Shown here in pieces: positions 20,646 through 28,930 of a stretch of DNA of 64,000 nucleotides (positions are counted from its first letter, which is position 1; every line of letters starts with the position of its first letter). The DNA is taken from contig JAIQGK010000003.1 in the NCBI GenBank assembly GCA_020072645.1, positions 496,001-560,000 of the forward strand, in the 5' to 3' direction. Made by a program: the position numbers and the translations under genes. The notes under the pieces were generated by a model. It did not search any database. It was given only the letters and a program-made list of their open reading frames with translations, and was not told the DNA's origin. This stretch comes from Terriglobia bacterium (GTDB lineage Bacteria; Acidobacteriota; Terriglobia; Terriglobales; Acidobacteriaceae).

Positions 20646-21125
20646 ATGCCATCCACCTCAACATCCTCTAGCGCCTTTCTCGCTATCTTTTGGGGCGGTC
20701 TGGCTTGCGGCGTATTTGATATCACGCAGGCCTTTATTGCGTTTGGCCTGCAGTTCCATTTCCGCCCCAGCCAGGTATTGCAGTCGGTCGCTTCAGGGTT
20801 GCTGGGACCCAAGTCGTTCCAGGGCGGCGCGAAGACCGCGGCACTGGGTCTCTTCTTGCACTTCCTCATCGCGTTTATCTGGGCAGTGATTTACTTTGTG
20901 GCCAGCCGGCAGATTGCATTTCTGACAGAAAGGCCAGTAATCGCAGGACTGCTATATGGCGAATTTGTCTAGGTGATGATGAATTGCGTGGTGGTGCCGC
21001 TCTCGGCGATACATCGTTGGCCGCCGAGAACCGATGCCGCGTCGATCATTACCGGGCCCATCCTACATACGGTGCTGGTTGGGCTGCCGATTGCGTTGGC
21101 GGTGAGTAAGTGGGCGCCGAAATAG
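20646..21125 (+). pseudogene. Small membrane protein gene interrupted by in-frame TAG
   Basis: From ATG 20646 the frame encodes a hydrophobic protein (WGGLACGVFDITQAFIAF, then FLIAFIWAVIYFVASRQ) and stops at TAG 20970-20972 after GEFV. The same frame continues for 50 codons with VMMNCVVVPLSAIHR and GPILHTVLVGLPIALAVSKW and ends at TAG 21123-21125. The two halves together give about 159 codons with four TM segments, as in small uncharacterised membrane proteins with a Y or F at the stop position. A recent nonsense change is the simplest reading; sequencing error or readthrough are alternatives. Confidence 0.65.
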
Positions 21126-21126
21126 A

Positions 21127-21462
21127 TTGCCAAAAATCCCAAGATTGCCAAAATTGAAAAAGAAAACTACTGCCTCTAAGCTGCCGCCGATTCATCCTGG
21201 CGAGATACTCCGCGAGGATTTCATGAAGCCTCTCCGGCTCACAGCGCACCGCCTGGCTATGGCGCTTCATGTTCCTGCTACCCGGATCGCGGAAATTATC
21301 CACGAGCGCAGAGGAATCACAGCGGATACAGCCATTCGTCTCGGACGATACTTCAAGACCACCGCGCGTTTCTGGCTCAATCTCCAGACAGCCTACGATT
21401 TGGAGACTATCGAAGACGAGTCGCTGGCACAGATCGAACGTGAGGTCAGAGTCGGGATCTAG
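21127..21462 (+). CDS. HigA-type HTH antitoxin, orphan
   Basis: A 111-aa protein with a cationic N terminus and the HigA signature PPIHPGEILREDFMKP, followed by an XRE-type helix-turn-helix (RLAMALHVPATRIAEIIHER) and the conserved FKTTARFWLNLQTAYDLE. In HigBA modules the toxin gene comes first. Directly upstream is the interrupted membrane gene and no HigB-like frame is visible, so this antitoxin is an orphan, perhaps a transcription regulator. The start is a TTG at 21127; ATG codons further in would cut into the motif. Confidence 0.8.
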   Translation: MPKIPRLPKLKKKTTASKLPPIHPGEILREDFMKPLRLTAHRLAMALHVPATRIAEIIHERRGITADTAIRLGRYFKTTARFWLNLQTAYDLETIEDESLAQIEREVRVGI

Positions 21463-21617
21463 ACGGCCATCTGCGCCCCATCCCCGTTCACCCCCAGATA
21501 CTCCCTGATTACTGCTAAATATCGATAATTCAATGAGTTGGCTTAGTCGGCGGGCTCTTTATTCTTTAAGATACAGGCAGGAAAAAGTGTACAAAAGGGT
21601 ATAATCAACAGATCACA

Positions 21618-22586
21618 ATGACACCTGAAACTAAGACTTTGTTGCTGCTGAAGCCCCGGGGTTTTTGCGCCGGAGTGGTAAGGGCCATTGATATTGTCCG
21701 CATTGCGCTGGACGCCTTTGGGCCACCCATCTATGTGCGCAAAGAGATCGTCCATAACCGCTACGTGGTGGAAGAACTGAAAGCCAAGGGCGCGATCTTT
21801 GTTGATGAAGTTTATGAAGTCCCAGACGGCCAGCGCCTTATTTACAGCGCTCATGGGGTTTCACCCAGCGTGCGCGAGGCCAGCAAACTGCGTGACCTGC
21901 GAGTGATTGATGCCACCTGCCCGCTGGTAACCAAGGTTCACGTTGAAGCCGTAAAGTACGCCAAGGGCGGCTACAGTATCATTCTGATCGGCCATCACGA
22001 TCATGATGAGGTGATCGGCACACTGGGTGAGGCGCCTGAAGTTACCCAGGTAGTGGGCAGCGCCAATGAAGTGGATGCCCTTGAGGTTCCCGATCCTACC
22101 CGGATCGCCTACATCACGCAGACGACGCTAAGCCTGGACGAGACCAAGGACGTGATTGAAGCGCTGCGGAAGAAGTTTCCGTTGATTGAAGGGCCGCATG
22201 CACAGGACATCTGTTATGCCACGCAGAATCGCCAGACGGCGGTAAAAGATGTGGCGCACCAGGCCGATCTGCTGCTGGTGGTGGGCTCGGAGAACAGCTC
22301 CAACTCGAACCGGCTGGTGGAGGTTTCCACTAATCTGGGAACGCCATCTTACCTGATCGATAAGGCGAGCGACATAAAGCCCGATTGGCTTACCGGGAAA
22401 AAGACAGTTGCGCTCACGGCGGGCGCATCCGCGCCGGAGATCCTGGTGGAGCAGGTGGTCGATTTCTTAAAGGAAAAAGGGTTCACCACAATCCGTGAAG
22501 TGGAGGTCATGCCGGAAAACGTCCGCTTTGGCCTGCCGCCTGAGATTGTGGAAGCAATTGCTGCAGCCCCCGCTGCCGCGGAGTAA
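21618..22586 (+). CDS. ispH: 4-Hydroxy-3-methylbut-2-enyl diphosphate reductase
   Basis: A 322-aa iron-sulfur enzyme that makes IPP and DMAPP in the last step of the MEP pathway. The three cluster Cys are in RGFCAGVVRAID, IDATCPLVTKVH and QDICYATQNRQ. Other active-site segments are SAHGVSP, GHHDHDEV and ENSSNSNRL. The length is normal. Four bases separate its stop from the squalene-hopene cyclase start, linking precursor supply to hopanoid synthesis. ispH next to hopanoid genes makes biological sense and is the start of a long same-strand cluster. Confidence 0.95.
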   Translation: MTPETKTLLLLKPRGFCAGVVRAIDIVRIALDAFGPPIYVRKEIVHNRYVVEELKAKGAIFVDEVYEVPDGQRLIYSAHGVSPSVREASKLRDLRVIDATCPLVTKVHVEAVKYAKGGYSIILIGHHDHDEVIGTLGEAPEVTQVVGSANEVDALEVPDPTRIAYITQTTLSLDETKDVIEALRKKFPLIEGPHAQDICYATQNRQTAVKDVAHQADLLLVVGSENSSNSNRLVEVSTNLGTPSYLIDKASDIKPDWLTGKKTVALTAGASAPEILVEQVVDFLKEKGFTTIREVEVMPENVRFGLPPEIVEAIAAAPAAAE

Positions 22587-22590
22587 ATCC

Positions 22591-24594
22591 ATGAGCAAGA
22601 AGTTTGGCGCGCAAGCAGCGCATATGCTTTTTGGAAAAATCGATGACATGCTGGAACGCGTGTCCTTTGGTATTGAGAAGGCGCGCGACTATCTCTTTGC
22701 GCAGCAGCATGAAGATGGCTATTGGTGCGGTGAACTGGAAGCCGATACCACGCTTGAGTCGGACTACATTGCCATTCACACCTTGCTCGGCACCGGCAAT
22801 CCGGGCCGCATGCAACGCGCAGTGCCGGAAATCATCCGCCACCAGAATGCGGACGGTGGCTGGCCCATTTACACGGGCGGGCCTTCGAATATCAGTGCCT
22901 CAGTAAAGGCTTACTTTGCGTTGAAGCTGATGGGCTACAAGCCTGACCATCCTGTGCTGGAGCGGGCGCGCACCAGAATTTTGGAAATGGGCGGCGCCAC
23001 GGAGTGCAACACCTTTACCAAGATTTATCTGTGCTTCCTTGGCCAGTATGACTGGGAAGCCGTTCCGGCTGTTCCACCGGAAATAGTGCTCTTTCCCAAC
23101 TGGTTCTGGTTCAACCTGTATGAGATTTCGTCATGGTCGCGGGCCATTCTGGTGCCGCTATCCATCGCCTATGCCAAGAAGCCGCTGAAGAAGATTCCGG
23201 CAGAAATGGGAATCGACGAGCTGTTTGTGGGCGGACGCCACGGAAAGCACCTGCACCTGAAGTGGACCGCCAAGAAGATTTCCTGGAGAAACTTCTTCCT
23301 GGTGCTGAACCGCGTCGTCCATTTCTGCGAGCGGTTCCACATTCGGCCGTTGCGCTATCTGGCGCTGAAGAAAGCCGAACGCTGGATGCTGGAGCGCTTT
23401 GAAAAATCAGACGGGCTGGGCGCAATCTATCCCGGCATTTTAAACTCCATTGTCGCGCTGCGCTGCCTGGGCTATTCCACCGATGATCCGCAGGTGATCC
23501 GAGCACTGAGCGAGTTTGAGAAGCTGGGCATTGATGAACCCGGTATTGCTGATCATTCGGAACCCACATTCCGCATGCAGCCCTGCATGTCTCCCGTGTG
23601 GGACACGGCTCTGGCGATGTTCGCGCTGGGAGAAAGCGGCGTCTCAAAAAACGATCCACGGATGCTGAAAGCGGCTGACTGGATTCTGAGCAAGGAAGTT
23701 CGCACCAAAGGCGATTGGGCCGTGAAGGCTCCAAACGTTGATCCAGGTGGCTGGTACTTTGAGTTCAATAATGAGTTTTATCCTGACGTGGACGATTCAG
23801 CCATGGTGCTGTTAGGGCTGGATAAAGTAGAGAATCCGCGTGAGCGCTATCAGCATGAAGTCAGCCAGCGCGCCATCGACTGGATTTTTGCCATGCAGTG
23901 CAAGAGTGGCGGTTGGGCATCATTCGACAAAGACAATACGCGCATGGTGTTCCAGAATATTCCTTTTGCCGACCACAACGCCATGCTCGATCCGCCGACG
24001 GTGGACATCACTGGCCGCGTGCTGGAGATGCTGGCGGCGTACGGTGTAACAGGTGACGACAAGCGCGTAAAGAAAGCGATCAAGTTCATCTTGAGCGAAC
24101 AGGAGCCCGATGGCTCGTGGTTTGGGCGCTGGGGCGTGAACTACATTTATGGAACCATGCTGGTGCTGCGCGGCTTGCAGGCCATGGGTGTGGACCATCA
24201 CGAGCCGTACGTGCAGCAGGGCGCGGAATGGCTGCGCATGGTGCAGAACTCTGACGGCGGTTGGGGCGAGACTTGTGGCTCGTATGACGATCCCACCACG
24301 CGCGGCATTGGTCCCAGCACGCCTTCACAAACTGCCTGGGCCATTATGGGTTTGCTGGCGGCGGGTGATACACGCAGTGAATCCGTGCAGCGCGGAATTC
24401 TTTACCTGCTGGAAACGCAGCGGCCTGATGGACACTGGAACGAAGATCATTACACGGGCACGGGCTTTCCACGAGTTTTTTATCTGGCCTACCATCTGTA
24501 TCGCGACTACTTCCCGCTGATTGCGCTGTCAACGTACGCGCGTGATTTCTCAGCGTTGTATGAAGAGGGAAGTGTCGGGTACGCGAGAGGCTGA
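22591..24594 (+). CDS. shc: Squalene-hopene cyclase
   Basis: A 667-aa class II triterpene cyclase that turns squalene into hopene or hopanol at the membrane. The catalytic acid motif is DVDDSA (family consensus DXDDTA; T to S here). Several QW repeats are visible (QHEDGYWCGEL, QNADGGW, QCKSGGWASFDKD, QEPDGSWFGRWG, QNSDGGWGE, QRPDGHWNED). The length is normal for the family. ATG 22591 lies four bases after ispH; a longer frame upstream would overlap ispH and is rejected. It forms the core of the hopanoid cluster. Confidence 0.95.
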   Translation: MSKKFGAQAAHMLFGKIDDMLERVSFGIEKARDYLFAQQHEDGYWCGELEADTTLESDYIAIHTLLGTGNPGRMQRAVPEIIRHQNADGGWPIYTGGPSNISASVKAYFALKLMGYKPDHPVLERARTRILEMGGATECNTFTKIYLCFLGQYDWEAVPAVPPEIVLFPNWFWFNLYEISSWSRAILVPLSIAYAKKPLKKIPAEMGIDELFVGGRHGKHLHLKWTAKKISWRNFFLVLNRVVHFCERFHIRPLRYLALKKAERWMLERFEKSDGLGAIYPGILNSIVALRCLGYSTDDPQVIRALSEFEKLGIDEPGIADHSEPTFRMQPCMSPVWDTALAMFALGESGVSKNDPRMLKAADWILSKEVRTKGDWAVKAPNVDPGGWYFEFNNEFYPDVDDSAMVLLGLDKVENPRERYQHEVSQRAIDWIFAMQCKSGGWASFDKDNTRMVFQNIPFADHNAMLDPPTVDITGRVLEMLAAYGVTGDDKRVKKAIKFILSEQEPDGSWFGRWGVNYIYGTMLVLRGLQAMGVDHHEPYVQQGAEWLRMVQNSDGGWGETCGSYDDPTTRGIGPSTPSQTAWAIMGLLAAGDTRSESVQRGILYLLETQRPDGHWNEDHYTGTGFPRVFYLAYHLYRDYFPLIALSTYARDFSALYEEGSVGYARG

Positions 24595-24595
24595 A

Positions 24596-24760
24596 GATCG
24601 GGTGACCCGGTGATCGGGACATCGGGTGATCGGAAGAGCAAAACCAACTGCGGATGAACGAGGATTAGCGCGGATTTGTACAAGATCGCGCAAATGAGCG
24701 CAGGCGAGGGCGCCTGCGGTCCAGAAGACTTTAGCAGGTGAACGAAACTGGTGGAGCAAC
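24596..24760. repeat. Intergenic repeat, GATCGGGTGATC family copy
   Basis: Starting two bases after shc, this stretch has iterated GATCGGG/GGTGATCGG words, then CAAAACC, then AGCGCGGAT-type words. It closely resembles the region directly after the ypdA-like gene at 61478. Both sit at a gene 3' end. It separates shc from hpnH by 231 bp and may act as a transcript end or processing site. Confidence 0.5.
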
Positions 24761-24825
24761 AACACAAAGCTAAAAGCCAAGAGCTAATAGCTAATAGCTA
24801 AGAGCTGATTTAAGGGGAGAACGAT

Positions 24826-25953
24826 TTGCCGGTACCAATTTCACAGATGTGGACAGTGGCGAGCTATGTTGTTAAACAAAAGCTGGCCAGACGCAAGCGC
24901 TATCCGCTGGTGCTGATGCTGGAGCCGCTCTTTCGCTGTAACCTGGCGTGCGCGGGCTGCGGCAAAATTCAGTATCCCGCGCACATCCTGAAAAAAGAGC
25001 TCACGCCGGAACAGTGCTTCCGCGCGGTGGATGAGTGCGGCGCCCCGATGGTCTCAATACCTGGCGGCGAGCCACTGATGCACTCGCAGATTGGCCAGAT
25101 CGTTGAAGGGCTAGTGGCGCGCCAGAAATATATCTATCTCTGCACTAATGCGCTGCTGCTCAAGGAAAAGCTTGATCTGTTCAAGCCCAGTAAGTATCTG
25201 ACGTTTTCTGTCCACGTAGATGGCGAACGCGAGCACCACGATTTCTCTGTCTGCCGCGAAGGCGGGTACGACCTGGCCATAGAGGGAATGAAAGAAGCGC
25301 TGCGGCGCGGCTTCCGCGTGACGACGAATACCACATTGTTCGACGGCGCGGATCCTAATAGTGTGCGCGAACATTTTGACCAGATGATGGAACTCGGAGT
25401 CGAAGGCATGATGCTTTCGCCTGGATATTCTTACGACAAAGCGCCGGACCAGAAGCACTTTCTGGGTCGGGCGCGCACGCGCAAGTTGTTTCGCGCCATC
25501 CTGTCAAACCGCAAGAAGAGCTGGCAGTTCAATCAGTCGCCGCTCTTCCTGGAATTCCTGATGGGCGAACGCCAGTATGCGTGCACTCCCTGGGGCATGC
25601 CCACCTACAACATCTTTGGCTGGCAGAAGCCGTGCTACCTGCTTCAGGACGGCTACGCCGATACATTCCAGGAATTGATGGACAGCACGGCATGGCATGA
25701 GTACGGAACGGAGTCAGGAAATCCGAAGTGCGCGAATTGCATGGTGCACAGCGGGTATGAGGCTTCTGCGGTTAATGAAACGTTCAGCTCATTGCGCGGC
25801 CTGCTGGCCACGGCAAAAGCCACGCTCTTCACGAGCCACAAAGATGAACACGCATTGAAGCTATTGAGCGAGCATGTGCGGCCGGTGCACAGTTACAACC
25901 CCCTGGTGCAAATCGAGGAATCGTCCAACCAGCTTGAGGAGACCAGTGCATGA
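24826..25953 (+). CDS. hpnH: Hopanoid radical SAM protein HpnH
   Basis: A 375-aa radical SAM enzyme that joins the 5'-deoxyadenosyl group to diploptene to give adenosylhopane, the first side-chain step. The cluster motif is C-N-L-A-C-A-G-C (CxxxCxxC), with [16 protein letters not shown] context, and GGEPLMH follows. The start is TTG 24826, with AAGGGGAGA upstream, giving [16 protein letters not shown] as in other HpnH. The next gene starts inside its stop (ATGA), so translation is coupled. Confidence 0.95.
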   Translation: MPVPISQMWTVASYVVKQKLARRKRYPLVLMLEPLFRCNLACAGCGKIQYPAHILKKELTPEQCFRAVDECGAPMVSIPGGEPLMHSQIGQIVEGLVARQKYIYLCTNALLLKEKLDLFKPSKYLTFSVHVDGEREHHDFSVCREGGYDLAIEGMKEALRRGFRVTTNTTLFDGADPNSVREHFDQMMELGVEGMMLSPGYSYDKAPDQKHFLGRARTRKLFRAILSNRKKSWQFNQSPLFLEFLMGERQYACTPWGMPTYNIFGWQKPCYLLQDGYADTFQELMDSTAWHEYGTESGNPKCANCMVHSGYEASAVNETFSSLRGLLATAKATLFTSHKDEHALKLLSEHVRPVHSYNPLVQIEESSNQLEETSA

Positions 25954-26378
25954 CGGAGTCAGTTCCGAACAATGCTGTTAAAGCGGCTGACTCGCTCGAA
26001 GTCGCACCGGGGTTCAAGCATGAAAAGCTGGAAGGCTGGGTGCCGGAGCTGGCCGGTGAAGAAGAAGTTCGGCAGGCTCTTGAGAAGGCCTTCGATTACC
26101 GCGGTGACGTGACAATCACGCGCAAAGACGGCAGCAAGGTTGAAGGATACATTTTTGATCGGCGTACCGGTAAAACGCTGAGCGATTCCGCGGTACGGTT
26201 GTTCCCTAAAGATGCGGACCAGAAAATATCCATTCCATATTCAGAGATTGCCGCGCTGGCCTTCAGCGGGCGCGATACCGCCGCGGGAAAAAGTTTCGAA
26301 GCCTGGGTGCGCAAGTACTGGGAAAAGAAAGCTGCCGGTGAGAAGAATATAGGGATACAGGCGGAAGCGCTGGAGTAG
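25950..26378 (+). CDS. Uncharacterised 142-aa protein coupled to HpnH
   Basis: A soluble 142-aa protein whose ATG overlaps the hpnH stop by 4 bp. Residues 20-50 look helical and acidic ([16 protein letters not shown]). A beta-rich middle follows ([20 protein letters not shown]) and then [20 protein letters not shown]. The charged C-terminal helix reads [17 protein letters not shown]. The [13 protein letters not shown] pattern recalls small Sm-like barrel proteins, but I cannot name a family. Its tight coupling to hpnH suggests a hopanoid-linked role such as adaptor or regulator, which is inference. Confidence 0.75.
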   Translation: MTESVPNNAVKAADSLEVAPGFKHEKLEGWVPELAGEEEVRQALEKAFDYRGDVTITRKDGSKVEGYIFDRRTGKTLSDSAVRLFPKDADQKISIPYSEIAALAFSGRDTAAGKSFEAWVRKYWEKKAAGEKNIGIQAEALE

Positions 26379-26506
26379 ATTGCAACCCCGAGGAGCGGGG
26401 GAGACCTACTGATAGTGGTTGTTACTACGAGCAAAAATGGGCTATCGCACGCAATTGGATGTTTTTGGTGATTGCAGCATGCTGCGGCAGATTTTTTGGA
26501 GCTGAA

Positions 26507-26731
26507 ATGGCAGTCTTAAAGCTAACGTCGTTGGGCAATTCGATGGGAGTTGTAATCCCTAAAGAAATGCTGGAGCGCCTGAAAGCAACGGAAGGCGATC
26601 AGCTGCTTGCCGTGGAGACGCCCAATGGGTATTTTCTTACCGCTTACGATCCTGCCTTGGATGAGGAACTTAAGCTCGGTAGGGAGTTTATGCGTAAGTA
26701 TGACGCCACCTTTAAGGCACTCGCCAAGTGA
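26507..26731 (+). CDS. AbrB/MazE-type antitoxin
   Basis: A 74-aa protein with a swapped-hairpin AbrB DNA-binding fold: LTSLGNSMGVVIPKEMLERL, then the acidic tail that normally neutralises the toxin. ATG 26507 gives MAVLKLTSLG; an in-frame TTG at 26459 would add a non-conserved, hydrophobic extension. Its stop overlaps the GTG start of the Doc-type toxin gene (GTGA). The pair would normally autoregulate its promoter. It lies inside the hopanoid cluster between the 142-aa gene and hpnA. Confidence 0.82.
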   Translation: MAVLKLTSLGNSMGVVIPKEMLERLKATEGDQLLAVETPNGYFLTAYDPALDEELKLGREFMRKYDATFKALAK

Positions 26732-27130
26732 GCGAGCCGAAGTGGCTTAGCGAATTATCAGTGATGCTTTTGCATGTGGAAAGTCTGGCCCGGTACGGAG
26801 GCGCAGGAGGCTTACGTGACGCGGGTTTGTTGCAATCCGCTCTAGCGCGTGCCCGCAATCTGTATGTGTAATGTGTATGAGGGTGTAAAAGAGATGGAGC
26901 GCTTAGCAGCAGCGTACGGGTCTGGAATCGCGCGCAATCATCCCTTTGTGGATGGAAATAAGAGAACTGCGTTTCTAACGATCGGCCTGTTTCTCCTTAA
27001 AAATGGTTATATGTTGAATGCAAATGACGCAGAAGCAATAGATGCCATGTTTGCGTTGGCGTCAGGCGATCTAACCGAAGACGAGCTAGTTGAGTGGATA
27101 CGCCGCTATTCAACGGCTGGAAAGGGGTAG
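26728..27130 (+). pseudogene. Doc/Fic death-on-curing toxin, frameshifted
   Basis: The first frame from GTG 26728 encodes a Doc N terminus (EPKWLSELSVMLLHVESLAR, then LLQSALARARNLYV) and stops at TAA 26869-26871. The second frame resumes with YEGVKEMERLAAAYGSGIA and contains the Fic/Doc active-site motif HPFVDGNKRTAF plus the C-terminal helices ending WIRRYSTAGKG. Doc toxins phosphorylate EF-Tu. The break is a perfect 7-bp tandem duplication, ATGTGTA twice at 26864-26877; removing one copy rejoins the frames as NLYVYEGVKEM. As read, the toxin is inactive unless a smaller C-terminal protein is made from ATG 26871 or nearby. Confidence 0.85.
26864..26877 (+). repeat. 7-bp tandem duplication ATGTGTA x2 within the Doc gene
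   Basis: Two exact adjacent copies of ATGTGTA. Seven bases shift the frame by one. Deletion of either copy restores the ancestral Doc reading frame exactly. Confidence 0.95.
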
Positions 27131-27164
27131 GGTTCCCTCGCTGTGCTCGGGACAAAGAGAGAAC

Positions 27165-28184
27165 ATGAAGGCCTTCATCACAGGAGCTACGGGATTTGTC
27201 GGCAGCCACGTGGCGCGCGCTTTAGCTGCGCAAGGCGCTGAACTGCGATTGCTCGTTCGTCCAACCAGCCGTCTCGATAATATTGCCGATTTGCGGGCAG
27301 AAACCGCTACGGGCGACCTTCGCAATCCTGAGTCGCTCAAGAAGGCGATGGCCGGCTGTGAGTTTGTGTTTCACGTGGCTGCCGATTACCGGCTGTGGGT
27401 TCGCGACCCGGAGCAGATGTATCTCTCGAATGTGGAAGGCACGCGGACGATTATTCAGGCTGCGCAAGAAAGCGGCGTGCGTCGCGTGATCTATACCAGT
27501 TCTGTGGCGACGATGGGTTTTACCCGCGATGGGCATATTGCAGGAGAAGACTCGCCGGTTTCTATCAAAGATATGGTGGGGCATTACAAGCGGTCAAAGT
27601 TCATGGCAGAGCAGATTGCTCTGGAAGCCGGCAACAAAGGCGCAAATGTCGTAGTGGTGAATCCCACGACGCCGATTGGCGAGTACGACATTAAGCCAAC
27701 GCCGACCGGAAGGATCGTGGTCGACTTTCTTAAGCGGAAATTTCCTGCCTATGTCGATACGGGCTTAAATCTGGCAGACGTGAAGGAAGTTGCGCGCGGA
27801 CACCTGCTGGCGATGGAAAAAGCGCGGCCAGGACAGCGTTACATTCTGGGCGGAGAGAACCTGACGTTAAAGCACATCCTGGACAAACTGGCATTGCTCA
27901 CCGGTCTGCCTGCCCCGACGATGAAAGTGCCGCATGCTGTCGCGATGGGATTTGCCGTCTTCGACCAGTTCTTTACCGGCACGATCCTGGGCAAAGAGCC
28001 TCGCGCCACTATTGACGCAGTGAAGATGGGCCGCAAGAAAATGTTTGCTTCATCGGCAAAGGCTGAGCTTGAGTTGGGCTACAAAATTCTGCCAGTCGAA
28101 GATGCGCTGCGGCGCGCGATCAACTGGTTCCAGGCGCACGGATACGTTGAATCTCCCGTGCAGGTTGCAACGGTGAACGCATGA
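27165..28184 (+). CDS. hpnA: Hopanoid-associated sugar epimerase/dehydrogenase HpnA
   Basis: A 339-aa extended SDR protein. The nucleotide-binding motif GATGFVGSHVARAL is at the N terminus; the catalytic region has TSSVATMG and YKRSK (YxxxK). HpnA occurs in hopanoid clusters and resembles dihydroflavonol reductases and sugar epimerases; its exact substrate is not firmly established. ATG 27165 yields MKAFITGATG; an in-frame upstream start at 27090 would overlap the Doc gene. Its stop overlaps hpnG by 4 bp (ATGA). Confidence 0.92.
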   Translation: MKAFITGATGFVGSHVARALAAQGAELRLLVRPTSRLDNIADLRAETATGDLRNPESLKKAMAGCEFVFHVAADYRLWVRDPEQMYLSNVEGTRTIIQAAQESGVRRVIYTSSVATMGFTRDGHIAGEDSPVSIKDMVGHYKRSKFMAEQIALEAGNKGANVVVVNPTTPIGEYDIKPTPTGRIVVDFLKRKFPAYVDTGLNLADVKEVARGHLLAMEKARPGQRYILGGENLTLKHILDKLALLTGLPAPTMKVPHAVAMGFAVFDQFFTGTILGKEPRATIDAVKMGRKKMFASSAKAELELGYKILPVEDALRRAINWFQAHGYVESPVQVATVNA

Positions 28185-28927
28185 GCAAGATCGCAATCAT
28201 TGCGGCCATGGAACGGGAAATCGCACCATTGGTGCGCGGCTGGCAGCGCGAACCGCTCTCTTCCGGCGAAAGAAAGTTCGTAGTCTTTGAACGCGATGGA
28301 GTAGTCGCGGTGGTGTCCGGAATCGGCTGCAAGAACGCCGAAGTGGCGGCCCGGGCGGTACTGACGCAATATCAACCGTCGCTCCTGATTTCAGCGGGCC
28401 TGGCAGGCGCGCTGATACGGAGCCTGAAAGTCGCGAGTGTTTTTACGCCGAGCGTGGTCGTGGATGCGGTTGACGGCGCCGAATATCGATGCGCGGCGGA
28501 TCCCAACCACGTGAGCGGTGGCGTGCTCGCCACAGCGCCCGGAATTGCAGGAACTGAAGCCAAGAGAGAACTGGTAAATCGATTTCATGGGTTGGTCGTC
28601 GATATGGAAGCTGCCGGCGTGGCCCGAGTGGCGCAGCAGGAGCAAGTCGGGTTTCGCTGTGTGAAAGCCATCTCTGATGAAGCTGATTTTGTGATGCCGC
28701 CGATGGGAAAATTTCTAAATACTGCTGGAGAGTTTCAGAGCGGCAAGTTCGCGTTGTGGGCTGCTCTGCGGCCATGGCAGTGGGCAAGGGTTGCGGCTCT
28801 GGCGCGAAACAGCAAGCATGCCACAGACGCACTTTGTAACCGCTTGCGGAACGACATCGCGAGCACATTGCCGCCAAAGGAAGTTGTTACACTGAATAGA
28901 GTAGAGTTCCTGGAAGTGAAACGTTAG
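28181..28927 (+). CDS. hpnG: Hopanoid-associated nucleosidase/phosphorylase HpnG
   Basis: A 248-aa member of the MTA/SAH nucleosidase-like family. It begins MSKIAIIAAMEREIAPLV and has the conserved VVDMEAAGVARVA and KAISDEADF motifs. HpnG removes adenine from adenosylhopane to give ribosylhopane or its phosphate, in the cytosol or at the membrane surface. Its start is inside the hpnA stop, and the next gene starts three bases after its stop, so it belongs to a tight operon. Confidence 0.9.
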   Translation: MSKIAIIAAMEREIAPLVRGWQREPLSSGERKFVVFERDGVVAVVSGIGCKNAEVAARAVLTQYQPSLLISAGLAGALIRSLKVASVFTPSVVVDAVDGAEYRCAADPNHVSGGVLATAPGIAGTEAKRELVNRFHGLVVDMEAAGVARVAQQEQVGFRCVKAISDEADFVMPPMGKFLNTAGEFQSGKFALWAALRPWQWARVAALARNSKHATDALCNRLRNDIASTLPPKEVVTLNRVEFLEVKR

Positions 28928-28930
28928 ATC

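Noticed and set aside
22495-22590. Extended shc start overlapping ispH
   Set aside because: The extra 32 residues are read from the ispH coding region; the conserved cyclase start is at 22591.
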